DNA of 26,828 nucleotides from JANPCX01 sp031431125 (GTDB lineage: Bacteria; Pseudomonadota; Gammaproteobacteria; Burkholderiales; Burkholderiaceae_C). The DNA is taken from the NCBI GenBank assembly GCA_031431125.1, contig JANPCX010000076.1:1-26828 (forward strand), written 5' to 3'. Shown here one piece after another: positions 15,137-22,693 of this stretch. Position 1 is the first letter of the stretch. Every line of letters begins with the position of its first letter. Made by a program: the position numbers and the translations under genes. The notes beneath the pieces were generated by a model. That model ran no database searches. It was not told the DNA's origin and saw nothing but the letters and a program-made list of their open reading frames with translations.

Positions 15137-15835
15137 CTAAGCAAGGCGGATAACTGGAAAGCCTTCGTCGGGCAGAGGAGCTCCCCGCCTTTCCAGTTCG
15201 CTAAACACCTTCGAATCACATTGTCCCCAAAGAGCAAACTTCATGGCGCTCATGCCATCGCTAGCCCGGACGTAGGATGCGTCGGCCCCCGCATCGAGCA
15301 AGAGCAGCGCAATGTTGCTGCCCTTCTTCTTTCCTTTCGCGCACGCCAGAAGTAGCGGAGGCATCGCCATATGTGGGTCTACCACTTCGTTCACTGGGGC
15401 TTTTGCGTCAAGGAGCAACTTGACGACGTTCTCGTAGGATCCATCTGTCGCTGCGGACAGTGCGCCAGCAAGGTCTGCCCCTGCTTTGATCAGTAGCTTG
15501 ACGATAGGAATTTTTCCGTGGCCTGCAGCGCATGCGAGCGCCGTTCGGCCTCGTTTGTCTATTTGATCAAGACTTGCGCCACGCTCAAGGAAGAACTTGG
15601 TAAGTGTCAGGTCACCCATTGATGCAGCAATACCCAAAGGCGTACCGTTTGGACCCTCCTTGTTGACCGACGCACCTTTGGAAACTGCATGGCGAACGAA
15701 ATCGGAGCAGGAGTACCAGGTTGCCGTGCAGAGCGCCCCATATTTGTCGATTGAATAGTCGTAGCCTTCTCCTAGGAGATGAATAGTTTCTGCGGACGCT
15801 TTCGATCGCAGCAGTTCATTCAGCTTTCTGTCCAT
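15137..15835 (-). CDS. Ankyrin repeat protein
   Basis: This 232-aa protein is built from about five ankyrin units. They are recognised by NGTPLGIAASMGDLTLTKFFLERGASL, KRGRTALACAAGHGKIPIVKLLIKAGADL, an imperfect ATDGSYENVVKLLLDAKAPV unit, and later PPLLLACAKGKKKGSNIALLLLDAGADA and DGMSAMKFAL units. There is no signal peptide or enzymatic domain, so it probably mediates protein contacts in the cytoplasm. ATG 15835 is preferred over the adjacent GTG 15838, because GGAG sits five bases from the ATG and only two from the GTG. It follows the HMG-CoA lyase gene by 38 bases on the same strand, but a role in leucine catabolism is not implied. Its base composition looks lower in GC than its neighbours, which may indicate acquisition. 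Confidence 0.85.
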   Translation of the reverse strand: MDRKLNELLRSKASAETIHLLGEGYDYSIDKYGALCTATWYSCSDFVRHAVSKGASVNKEGPNGTPLGIAASMGDLTLTKFFLERGASLDQIDKRGRTALACAAGHGKIPIVKLLIKAGADLAGALSAATDGSYENVVKLLLDAKAPVNEVVDPHMAMPPLLLACAKGKKKGSNIALLLLDAGADASYVRASDGMSAMKFALWGQCDSKVFSELERRGAPLPDEGFPVIRLA

Positions 15836-15873
15836 CACGGCTCCAAAGTCTTACAAAGCGTTGTCAACGGACA

Positions 15874-16800
15874 TTACACCACCCGCTTCGCCAACAACGC
15901 ATTCCCAGATCGCGACACCGGCTTACGCCCCAGCACCTCGGAAATGAAGGCGGCCGCGTCCACCAGCTTGTCAATGTCCACACCCGTCTCAATGCCCAGG
16001 CCATTGAGCATGAAAAGCACATCCTCGGTGCCCACATTGCCTGTCGCGCCTTTGGCATAGGGACAGCCACCGAGTCCCGCCAGGCTGGCGTCAAAAATGT
16101 GGATGCCCATTTGCAGGCAGGCATACACGTTGGCCAAGGCCTGGCCGTAGGTGTCGTGGAAATGGCCGCTGACTTCGTGCAGGGGGAAGTGCTTGAGAGC
16201 GCGCTCCATCGCGGCTTGTACTTTGAGTGGGGTGCCCACGCCGATGGTGTCGGCCACGCCGCAGTGGTCTACCTGGATGTCCTTCATCAAACGGGCGACA
16301 CGTTCCACTTCATCGGGGCTGACCTCGCCTTGGTAGGGGCAACCCACCGCGCATGAAATAGCAGCGCGCACTTTGATGCCTTGGGCGTGTGCAGCCGCCA
16401 CCACAGGGCGAAAACGTTCAATGCTTTCTTCAATGCTGCAGTTGATGTTGCGCTGGCTGAAGGCTTCGCTGGCGGCGGCGAAGACGACGATCTCGTCGGG
16501 TTTGATTTGTGCGTTGGCGGTGGCCGCCTCGAAGCCTTTCATGTTGGGGGTGAGCACCGAGTAACGCACGCCTGGTTGGCGCGCGTTTGGCAAGGTGACG
16601 CCCGCCATCACCGCTGCGTTGTCGGCCATTTGCGGCACCCATTTGGGGCTGACGTAGCTGGTGACCTCGATCTGCGTCAAACCTGCCGCTTGCAGGCGGT
16701 GCACGAGTTCAATTTTGTGCTCGCTGCTGACGGCTTGTTTTTCGTTTTGCAGGCCGTCGCGGGGGCCGACCTCAACGAGGGTGACTTGGGTGGGCAACAT
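15874..16800 (-). CDS. mvaB: Hydroxymethylglutaryl-CoA lyase
   Basis: This 308-aa TIM-barrel lyase carries the HMG-CoA lyase signatures VEVGPRDGLQNE (metal and substrate site), EVTSYVSPKWVPQMAD, SCAVGCPYQGEV, GVADTIGVGTP, GHFHDTYGQALAN (metal-binding His pair) and the catalytic cysteine loop GGCPYAKGATGNVGTEDV. It cleaves 3-hydroxy-3-methylglutaryl-CoA to acetyl-CoA and acetoacetate, the last step of leucine breakdown. The start is ATG at 16800, with a GGAG-type site upstream. It lies downstream of mccA on the same strand, separated by 159 bases that contain REP pair B. The REP hairpin could reduce read-through between the two. Confidence 0.95.
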   Translation of the reverse strand: MLPTQVTLVEVGPRDGLQNEKQAVSSEHKIELVHRLQAAGLTQIEVTSYVSPKWVPQMADNAAVMAGVTLPNARQPGVRYSVLTPNMKGFEAATANAQIKPDEIVVFAAASEAFSQRNINCSIEESIERFRPVVAAAHAQGIKVRAAISCAVGCPYQGEVSPDEVERVARLMKDIQVDHCGVADTIGVGTPLKVQAAMERALKHFPLHEVSGHFHDTYGQALANVYACLQMGIHIFDASLAGLGGCPYAKGATGNVGTEDVLFMLNGLGIETGVDIDKLVDAAAFISEVLGRKPVSRSGNALLAKRVV

Positions 16801-16846
16801 GGGGGTTTGCTCCTTGGGTACATTTTTCAGTGGGAAGCCGTTCCTT

Positions 16847-16945
16847 CGTCATTCCCGCGAAAGCGGGAATCCAGGCGGTGACACATGAAACAAGCAGCGC
16901 AAAAACAAACACTGCTCCCGGATTCCCGCTTTCGCGGGAATGACG
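16847..16945. repeat. REP pair B (inverted palindromes between mccA and mvaB)
   Basis: Inverted units lie at about 16847-16873 and 16920-16944. They read CGTCATTCCCGCGAAAGCGG, continuing GAATCC, and its inverse with a CTTTCG core. The AAAG/CTTT variant of the central loop differs from pairs A and C (CAGG/CCTG) but is compensated in both arms. It is a REPIN-type element in the intergenic gap of the leucine operon. Confidence 0.85.
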
Positions 16946-16959
16946 AGCTGGGATAGTTC

Positions 16960-18981
16960 TCAAGGGCTCACACTCACGGCAGAGAGTTTGAGCAACTCTT
17001 CACCCTCACTCACCTGATCCCCCACCGCATAAAGCAACTCGGCCACCAAACCGTCGCGCGGGGCGGTGATGGTGTGTTCCATTTTCATGGCCTCCATCAC
17101 GGCCAGGGCTTGGCCTTGTTTGACTTGATCACCGGCTTGGGCCAAAAAGGCGATCAGTTTGCCGGGCATGGGGGCGGTGAGCCGACCGCCTTCTGCTGCA
17201 CCTTCACCAGCATGGGTGATGGGATCGAACTCGGTCACTGTCGCCTGCGCTTCCAGACCGAAAACGCTGTAGCGCTCGCCTTGGGCGTAGACGGTGAGGG
17301 TTTGGCGGGTGGGGCCGAGTTGCACATCGAATACATCGGCATTCAGGGCAGTGAAGCTCAGTGGCCAGCGCTCGGCGTTGAGGCCCAGGAGCGTCAACCC
17401 ATCATGGGTGCGCTCCAAAGTCACCACCTCGTTCTGCCCCTGCCAGTTCAAATGCAATTGGCGTTTTGCGCCGCCAAACAAACGCCAACCATCGCGGTGG
17501 GACCAAGGGTCGTTGGTTTGTTGTGCAACTTCGGCCCGCAGCTTGTGCACCACCACAGCCGCCGCAGCCAGGGGCAACACCAAGGCGGGTGCGTTAAACA
17601 ACACCGCACGTTCGCGTTCGATCAAGGCGGTGTCTAAGTCGGCGGTAGAGAAGGCCTTGCTTTGCACCACGCGGCGCAAGAAGGCCACATTGGTGTGCAG
17701 GCCCACGATATGGGTTTGTGCGAGCGCCGCATCTAGACGCGCCAGGGCTTGTTCACGGTCAGCGCCCCAAACGATGAGCTTGGCGATCATCGAGTCGTAG
17801 AAAGGCGAGATGGCATCACCTTCGCGCACACCCGCGTCCACGCGCACATTCGTTGCAAGATCGGAGCGCTCAAACCGAGAACACGGTGGTGTGCGAAACA
17901 CTTCAAGCGTTCCAGTGGCGGGCAAGAACTGCGCATCGGGGTTCTCGGCACAAATACGGGCTTCAATGGCGTGGCCATGAATACGCAACTCATCCTGCTT
18001 CAAGGGCAGGGGTTGACCCGCGGCCACACGCAGTTGCCACTCGACCAAATCGAGGCCTGTGATGGCTTCCGTGACGGGGTGCTCCACTTGCAAGCGGGTG
18101 TTCATTTCCATGAAATAAAAACGCAGGTCGCCGTCGGCTTGAGGCTCGGCGATGAATTCCACCGTGCCCGCGCCCACATAACCCACAGCCTTGGCGGCGG
18201 CCACAGCGGCGGCGCCCATTTCGCGGCGGCGCGCTTCGCTCATGCCGGGCGCAGGGGCTTCTTCCAGTACTTTTTGGTGGCGGCGCTGCACGGAGCAATC
18301 GCGCTCGAAGAGGTAAACCACATCACCTTGGGTATCGCCGAACACTTGAATTTCAATGTGGCGCGGGCGGGTGACGTAACGTTCAATCAACACCGCGTCG
18401 TCACCAAAACTGTTGATGGCTTCGCGTTGGCACGAAGCGAGCGCGGAGGCAAATTCGTTTGCGGCGTTGACGACGCGCATGCCTTTGCCGCCACCACCCG
18501 CGCTGGCTTTGATGAGCACCGGGTAACCGATGCGGTCGGCCTCGCGCTGCAAGAGCGCGGGGTCTTGGTCGGCGCCGTGGTAACCGGGCACCAGGGGCAC
18601 ACCGGCCGCACCCATGAGGCGTTTGCTTTCTGCCTTGAGCCCCATGGCCTTGATGGCGCTGGGGGGTGGGCCGATGAAGGCGATGCCTGCGTCAAAACAG
18701 GCTTGCGCGAAGTCTTCGTTTTCGCTCAGGAAGCCGTAGCCGGGGTGCACGGCTTGCGCACCGGTCGCTTTGGCGGCAGCCAGGATGATGTCGGCTTTGA
18801 GGTAGCTGTCTTTGGGTGAAGAGCCGCCGATGTGCACCGCTTCGTCGCAGGCGCGCACATGGGCGGCCTGGGCATCGGCGTCGGAGTAAACCGCGACGGT
18901 GCGGATGCCGAGGCGGCGTGCTGTGGCAGCCACCCGGCAGGCGATCTCGCCCCGGTTGGCAATAAGGATTTTTTTAAACAT
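16960..18981 (-). CDS. mccA: Methylcrotonyl-CoA carboxylase biotin-containing (alpha) subunit
   Basis: This 673-aa protein has three parts. The N-terminal biotin carboxylase begins MFKKILIANRGEIACRVAAT and has the ATP-grasp loop SAGGGGKGM, HIEIQVFGDTQG, and the EMNTRLQVEHPVTE metal site. A middle BT-type linker region follows (about residues 450-590). The C-terminal biotinyl domain has the biotin Lys633 in VMEAMKMEH. With MccB it carboxylates 3-methylcrotonyl-CoA. The start is ATG at 18981, preceded by GGGAG; the frame extending to 19146 runs through repeat DNA. Directly upstream lies a decayed second copy of the gene's first codons. Assignment as MccA, not propionyl- or acetyl-CoA carboxylase, relies on the neighbouring hydratase, lyase and MccB genes. 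Confidence 0.93.
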   Translation of the reverse strand: MFKKILIANRGEIACRVAATARRLGIRTVAVYSDADAQAAHVRACDEAVHIGGSSPKDSYLKADIILAAAKATGAQAVHPGYGFLSENEDFAQACFDAGIAFIGPPPSAIKAMGLKAESKRLMGAAGVPLVPGYHGADQDPALLQREADRIGYPVLIKASAGGGGKGMRVVNAANEFASALASCQREAINSFGDDAVLIERYVTRPRHIEIQVFGDTQGDVVYLFERDCSVQRRHQKVLEEAPAPGMSEARRREMGAAAVAAAKAVGYVGAGTVEFIAEPQADGDLRFYFMEMNTRLQVEHPVTEAITGLDLVEWQLRVAAGQPLPLKQDELRIHGHAIEARICAENPDAQFLPATGTLEVFRTPPCSRFERSDLATNVRVDAGVREGDAISPFYDSMIAKLIVWGADREQALARLDAALAQTHIVGLHTNVAFLRRVVQSKAFSTADLDTALIERERAVLFNAPALVLPLAAAAVVVHKLRAEVAQQTNDPWSHRDGWRLFGGAKRQLHLNWQGQNEVVTLERTHDGLTLLGLNAERWPLSFTALNADVFDVQLGPTRQTLTVYAQGERYSVFGLEAQATVTEFDPITHAGEGAAEGGRLTAPMPGKLIAFLAQAGDQVKQGQALAVMEAMKMEHTITAPRDGLVAELLYAVGDQVSEGEELLKLSAVSVSP

Positions 18982-19099
18982 GAGTAGCTCCCGGGGCAAG
19001 ATCGCCTGCGCATGCTTCGCATGCCATGCAATCTGACTTCGTCGCTGCGCCGTTTCGCGGCTGGTCGCCTCTGTTCGCGATAAGAATCTTCTTAAACAT
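18974..19099 (-). pseudogene. Remnant of a second biotin-carboxylase gene start, forming a 41-codon upstream ORF
   Basis: ATG 19099 has its own GGAG about ten bases upstream and encodes MFKKILIANRG, identical in protein to the first 11 residues of mccA. The DNA differs at seven positions, all synonymous. After GGC the frame diverges into unrelated sequence and ends at a TAA (18974-18976) that overlaps the first bases of mccA. It contains a GCATGC-TTC-GCATGC palindrome at about 19008-19025. This is either a relic of recombination between paralogous carboxylase genes or a recruited leader ORF. Confidence 0.7.
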
Positions 19100-19116
19100 G
19101 ATGAACACTCCAATTT

Positions 19117-19182
19117 GTCATTCCCGCGCAGGCGGGAATCCAGCACGCGTCCACCATGGATTCCCGCCTGCGCTGGAATGAC
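19117..19182. repeat. REP pair C (compact inverted palindromes upstream of mccA)
   Basis: Units at 19117-19142 and about 19157-19182 carry the same CATTCCCGCGCAGGCGGGAA core as pair A, in inverted orientation, separated by only about 14 bases. One base differs in the second arm (GCGCTGG, not GCGCGGG). It lies between the DUF4126 gene and the mccA leader remnant. Confidence 0.85.
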
Positions 19183-19201
19183 GGACGAAAGTCAGTTCGA
19201 T

Positions 19202-19933
19202 TCAGGCTGCCTGCTCAACACCAACGAAAAACCCACCCACACGCCGAAACACCGCGCGCAAAAACTTAAACAACATCCAAGTCACCACGGCCATCAAGAT
19301 CACAACGATGGTCAACAACACGCCAAAGACCAAGGGGTGGTTGGTAGCCAACCACACGGCTCCGACAACGAGGCCGTCTTCGAGCAAGCTGGCCGCCATG
19401 TTGGAGAAAGGTTCGGGCGAGGTGTTGATAGCCGCACGTGTGGTGGTTTTGGCGGCTTGGCTGCTGGCGGCCAGGGTGCCCCCCATCAATGCGGCTACGG
19501 TGGCCATGGTGGCGCTGTCGGCACCGAACACGCCAGCGGCCAGCGCAGCGCCTGCGGGAATGCGCACCACGCTGTGCACCAGATCCCAGAGCGAATCGAC
19601 GCCCGGAATTTTGTCCGCGAAAAATTCCATCAATAGCATGAAGCCGCTGGCCAACAGCATGGCGGGGTGCTGCAGCAGGTGCAGACCGGTGGGTAAGTCC
19701 ATCCACCCGATGGCCCCCAAACCGCCGACCAGGAAGACCACGGCATACAAACGAAACCCACTGGCCCAACCCAAGGCTGCGGCCAGCGCCAAGAGGCTGG
19801 GCATGTCGAGTTTGCTGGCGACCGCTGTGGCTCCTTCGCCCACCACTGCGCCCACTTGGGCGGCAGCGTTCCTGTCAATGTGCAGACCAGCGCTGTGCAA
19901 CCACTGAACGATGTCTTGCCAAAGGGTTTCCAT
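19202..19933 (-). CDS. DUF4126 domain-containing membrane protein
   Basis: This 243-aa protein begins with a short amphipathic region, then several hydrophobic segments. Recognisable DUF4126 blocks are LALAAALGWASGFRLYAVVFLVGG, the acidic DKIPGVDSLWDLVHSVVRIPAGA block, GTLAASSQAAKTTTRAAINTSPEP and a closing double membrane segment. The family is integral to the inner membrane and of unknown function. It lies between the hydratase and mccA genes on the same strand, 23 bases after the hydratase stop, so it is probably transcribed with the leucine cluster. A metabolic role in it is unproven. The start is ATG at 19933. Confidence 0.88.
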   Translation of the reverse strand: METLWQDIVQWLHSAGLHIDRNAAAQVGAVVGEGATAVASKLDMPSLLALAAALGWASGFRLYAVVFLVGGLGAIGWMDLPTGLHLLQHPAMLLASGFMLLMEFFADKIPGVDSLWDLVHSVVRIPAGAALAAGVFGADSATMATVAALMGGTLAASSQAAKTTTRAAINTSPEPFSNMAASLLEDGLVVGAVWLATNHPLVFGVLLTIVVILMAVVTWMLFKFLRAVFRRVGGFFVGVEQAA

Positions 19934-19956
19934 GTTGAGAAGCCTTCCGTGACGGG

Positions 19957-20739
19957 CTAGGACGAAACCCAGGATGGACTGCGTTTGCCCAGGAATGATT
20001 GCACGCCTTCTTGACCTTCGCTGCTGGCGCGGATGTCGGCAATACGTTTGGCGGTGTCGGCGCGCAATTCGGCGCTGATGGGCTGGCCGCTCAAGTCTTG
20101 CACCAAACGTTTGCAGGCGCGCGAGGCCATGGGTCCATTGGCGACCACAGCGGCAACGACGTCGGCCACTTTGCTATCAAGCTGGTCTGCAGCCACAACC
20201 TCGTGAACAAAACCCATGGCCGAAGCCTGAGCCGCACTGAAACGCTCGGCCGTGACCATGTAACGCCGCGCCGCTTGTTCACCCAAAGCACGCACCACAT
20301 AGGGACCAATGGTGGCCGGTAGCAGGCCCAGTTTGGCTTCGCTCAAACAGAAGGCCACCGTGTCGGCGGCGACCAGCACATCACACACCGCCGCCAGCCC
20401 TACGCCCCCGGCATAACAGTCGCCCTGGATGCGGCCAATCACGGGCACAGGGCAGCGGTAGATGGCCCATAGCATGTCGGCCAAAGCCTGGGCATCGGCG
20501 CGGTTTTGCTCCCAGGTGTAGTGGGCCATTTTTTGCATCCATGCCAAATCGGCACCAGCACAAAATGCTTTGCCCTGGCCGCCCAGCACCACTGCGCGGA
20601 GTAGGTTGTCTTGGCCGAGTTGGGTGAATACCTGGGTCAGCTCGGCAATGACTTCTTCATTGAAAGCATTGCGCACATCGGGGCGGTTGAGCCACACGTG
20701 ACTGACATGCCCGCGCCGTTCGACGATCAAATGTCTCAT
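19957..20739 (-). CDS. liuC: Methylglutaconyl-CoA hydratase (enoyl-CoA hydratase family)
   Basis: This 260-aa crotonase-fold protein has oxyanion-hole segments GKAFCAGADLAWMQKMA and GDCYAGGVGLAAVCDVLVAAD. The SEAKLGLLPATIGPYVVRALGE segment is characteristic of the AUH/LiuC branch. It hydrates 3-methylglutaconyl-CoA to HMG-CoA, the step between the carboxylase and the lyase encoded nearby. The start is ATG at 20739; the frame to 20796 adds residues without similarity. A purine-rich AGGGCA lies upstream. The genomic context raises confidence in this specific role over a generic hydratase. Confidence 0.92.
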   Translation of the reverse strand: MRHLIVERRGHVSHVWLNRPDVRNAFNEEVIAELTQVFTQLGQDNLLRAVVLGGQGKAFCAGADLAWMQKMAHYTWEQNRADAQALADMLWAIYRCPVPVIGRIQGDCYAGGVGLAAVCDVLVAADTVAFCLSEAKLGLLPATIGPYVVRALGEQAARRYMVTAERFSAAQASAMGFVHEVVAADQLDSKVADVVAAVVANGPMASRACKRLVQDLSGQPISAELRADTAKRIADIRASSEGQEGVQSFLGKRSPSWVSS

Positions 20740-20764
20740 GTGGGTGCCCTGCCCTTGTGCTGTT

Positions 20765-21889
20765 TCATTCGGCCACCCACACCACGTCTTGGTCAACGGC
20801 GTAGAGGCGACAAGTCGACTTGGCGCTGCGTTGGCAATTGGCCAACGCGCGTGCGTAGGGGTTGTCGCCTATCGCCGCCCAACCATAGGCCTTGGACTGA
20901 GGATCGATTGCGAAGGCTCTGGGCTCTGGTTGGTTGAGCCATTGCGCATAGGCCGCACGGGCTTGGTCGGTTAAGAGCGGCGTCTTGTCGATGTCGTTGA
21001 CTTTGGCAAAACCCGTTGCAGGAGGTTTGGGTAGATCAAGGACACCCCCCAAATCAGCGAGCACCTGGACAGGCAGCCCCTGCTGTTGCATCGCAGCCAG
21101 AACTTTGTCGCGCCAGATGGGCAGGCCTGCAGTGGAGCCGAACATGGCGTGGGCATCGCCGCCAAAGACGCCGAAATCAACCAACTCGGCTTTGCCGCCC
21201 GCTTTGACATAGCGCTCAAATGCACCTTGGTAAACAAAGGGTGTGAAGTAGCTGTCGTTGCTGCCGTAGAACCAAAGGGAAGGCAAGCTGGTTTTTTCGC
21301 CATAGGCACCGATGGCGCGTATCAAGGTGTGCTCCCAGGACGTGCAGCCCTCTTGCCTGAGGCCACCGGCAAAATTGACCAGCAGTTTGGTGCCGGGATG
21401 CGGCTCCATGCCATAGGCCAAGGTGGTCAAACCGCCGTGGGACTGTCCCATCACCACGTTGCGCGACACATCGGCCCAGCTTTGTTGCCCAAGCCAATTC
21501 AAGGCCCGCCGTACCGCGATGGCCTGTTGTTCACCATTGCTGTACACATTGCAACCGGCGGAAATCTCTATGCCACCGGACTTGCTGAAACCTTGCCGCA
21601 TGGGTACTGCCACCACATAGCCTCGCTTCACAAACTCGCGCGCCGCCAACAAGGGCCGGTAGCGTGGCTGCAAGTTGGGGGGGCCCAAAGCGCGGCCGTG
21701 GTTGATTACCATCACCGGAAAAGGCCCTGGCCCTTCCGGTTTGAAGATGGTCATCTCCAGCGACAACTGAGTAAAACCACCCGAGGGAACTGTCACCACT
21801 TGCTCGCCCAAGCGGTCGTTGAGCGCTTGGGCCAACACCGCGCCAGCGCAGGCTATCCAGAGCGTGATTGCGCGCAACAAGGTTCTCAT
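20765..21889 (-). CDS. Exported alpha/beta hydrolase (dienelactone hydrolase-like)
   Basis: This 374-aa protein has a signal peptide (MRTLLRAITLWIACAGAVLAQA). The hydrolase fold shows PFPVMVINHGRA, YVVAVPMRQGFSKSGG, a nucleophile elbow MGQSHGGLTTLAYG, and LPSLWFYGSNDSYF with a likely Asp. A C-terminal extension of about 100 residues holds KVNDIDKTPLLTDQARAAY and SKAYGWAAI. The extension resembles that of secreted dienelactone-hydrolase-type proteins. It is probably periplasmic, and its substrate is unknown. ATG 21889 is chosen because it precedes the signal peptide. It lies between vapC and the hydratase gene on the same strand and does not belong to the known leucine pathway. Confidence 0.82.
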   Translation of the reverse strand: MRTLLRAITLWIACAGAVLAQALNDRLGEQVVTVPSGGFTQLSLEMTIFKPEGPGPFPVMVINHGRALGPPNLQPRYRPLLAAREFVKRGYVVAVPMRQGFSKSGGIEISAGCNVYSNGEQQAIAVRRALNWLGQQSWADVSRNVVMGQSHGGLTTLAYGMEPHPGTKLLVNFAGGLRQEGCTSWEHTLIRAIGAYGEKTSLPSLWFYGSNDSYFTPFVYQGAFERYVKAGGKAELVDFGVFGGDAHAMFGSTAGLPIWRDKVLAAMQQQGLPVQVLADLGGVLDLPKPPATGFAKVNDIDKTPLLTDQARAAYAQWLNQPEPRAFAIDPQSKAYGWAAIGDNPYARALANCQRSAKSTCRLYAVDQDVVWVAE

Positions 21890-21950
21890 CCTTGGAGCTC
21901 CGTCCCAAAAAAAGAGAGTCAAGCAATGGCAGACCGAATGCATGCTCATC

Positions 21951-22352
21951 TCAATGCCGCAAAGCGCGCAGCCCGCGTAATTCTTCAAACGCATCGAAAT
22001 CGCGGTCTCGATGCAACAGGGCATATCCGCGTGCAATGCAAAACGTAGCCACCAGCACGTCAATGGCGCTGCGCACCGTGATACCCACTGCACGCAGGCT
22101 GCGGTAGTGCTGAGCGGCCTGTTGGGCCAGGGCTTGTCCGCCGGTGTTTTCGACGGTCATGGACAGCATCAACTGCTGCGCCTGTAAGTAGTCGCGCTCG
22201 TGGCGAAAACCACGTAGCACTTCGTAAAGCACCAGGTCGGGCACGACCAGGGTGGCTTCGCCGTGGGTAAGCAAGTCGCGCAAGGCGTGTTTTTGCGGCG
22301 TGTCAGCGCCGTTGAAAAAATCAATCCAGACGCCGGAATCAACGACGACCAT
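21951..22352 (-). CDS. vapC: VapC-type PIN-domain ribonuclease toxin
   Basis: This 133-aa PIN domain shows the acidic active site: Asp5 in VVVDSGVWIDFF, Glu44 in VLYEVLRGF, Asp98 in RSAIDVLVA and the Asp116/Asp118 pair in HRDRDFD. Such toxins cut tRNA or rRNA when released from their antitoxin. Its start overlaps the end of vapB by 14 bases, the standard VapBC arrangement. The module sits between mccB and the hydrolase gene and all three share a strand. The active site looks intact. Confidence 0.93.
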   Translation of the reverse strand: MVVVDSGVWIDFFNGADTPQKHALRDLLTHGEATLVVPDLVLYEVLRGFRHERDYLQAQQLMLSMTVENTGGQALAQQAAQHYRSLRAVGITVRSAIDVLVATFCIARGYALLHRDRDFDAFEELRGLRALRH

Positions 22353-22656
22353 GGGAGCCCTTCTTCGCGGCCGAAGTGGAGCGCAACGCCGGCGACTTGC
22401 TCACAGGCTTCGAGTACGGCTTTTTGGTTGGTTCTTGCGCCGACCACACCGTGGCAGTGGTGGGAGCGGCATGGGCATCCGTGGCGTCGTCGCCGTCCCA
22501 GTGCAGCTTGCCTTCCCATTTGAGAATTTCCCGGTAAGCCGCCTGCCGAGCGAGCAACTTCAAGCCCGCCTCCACGGCCTCTTTTTTGGTTTTGAACGGG
22601 CCTGCGCGCATCGCGGCCTCTAGCGTAGGATCGTCAATGTCAATGTTAGTGCGCAT
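22339..22656 (-). CDS. vapB: VapB-type antitoxin with extended C-terminal tail
   Basis: This 105-aa protein begins with MRTNIDIDDPTLEAAMRAGPFKTKKEAVEAGL, a type II VapB family DNA-binding segment, followed by LLARQAAYREILKWEGKLHWDGD, the usual toxin-wrapping part. Members of this branch are usually about 65-75 residues. Here about 35 further residues rich in Thr, Ser, Lys and Ala follow, ending in AAKKGSHGRR. The extension overlaps the start of vapC. The AT-rich stretch upstream (22657-22690) is a likely autoregulated promoter, with ATGTGT…ACACAT half-sites. Confidence 0.9.
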   Translation of the reverse strand: MRTNIDIDDPTLEAAMRAGPFKTKKEAVEAGLKLLARQAAYREILKWEGKLHWDGDDATDAHAAPTTATVWSAQEPTKKPYSKPVSKSPALRSTSAAKKGSHGRR

Positions 22657-22693
22657 AATGTGTATATATTTACTTTTACAGACACATCATACA
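22657..22693 (-). promoter_or_regulatory. AT-rich promoter/operator candidate of vapBC
   Basis: The 37 bases between the mccB stop and vapB include TATATA on the minus strand as a possible -10 and inverted half-sites ATGTGT and ACACAT flanking it. The low GC content contrasts sharply with the surrounding genes. VapBC promoters are typically repressed by the VapBC complex at such palindromes. Confidence 0.45.

Noticed and set aside
17749..18819. A 356-codon plus-strand frame opposite mccA
   Set aside because: It is His/Ala/Gly-rich without recognisable motifs and lies fully opposite a conserved biotin carboxylase.
11078..19182. REP palindromes considered as a CRISPR-like array
   Set aside because: Copies are paired and inverted at three distant sites, with no regular spacers and no cas genes.
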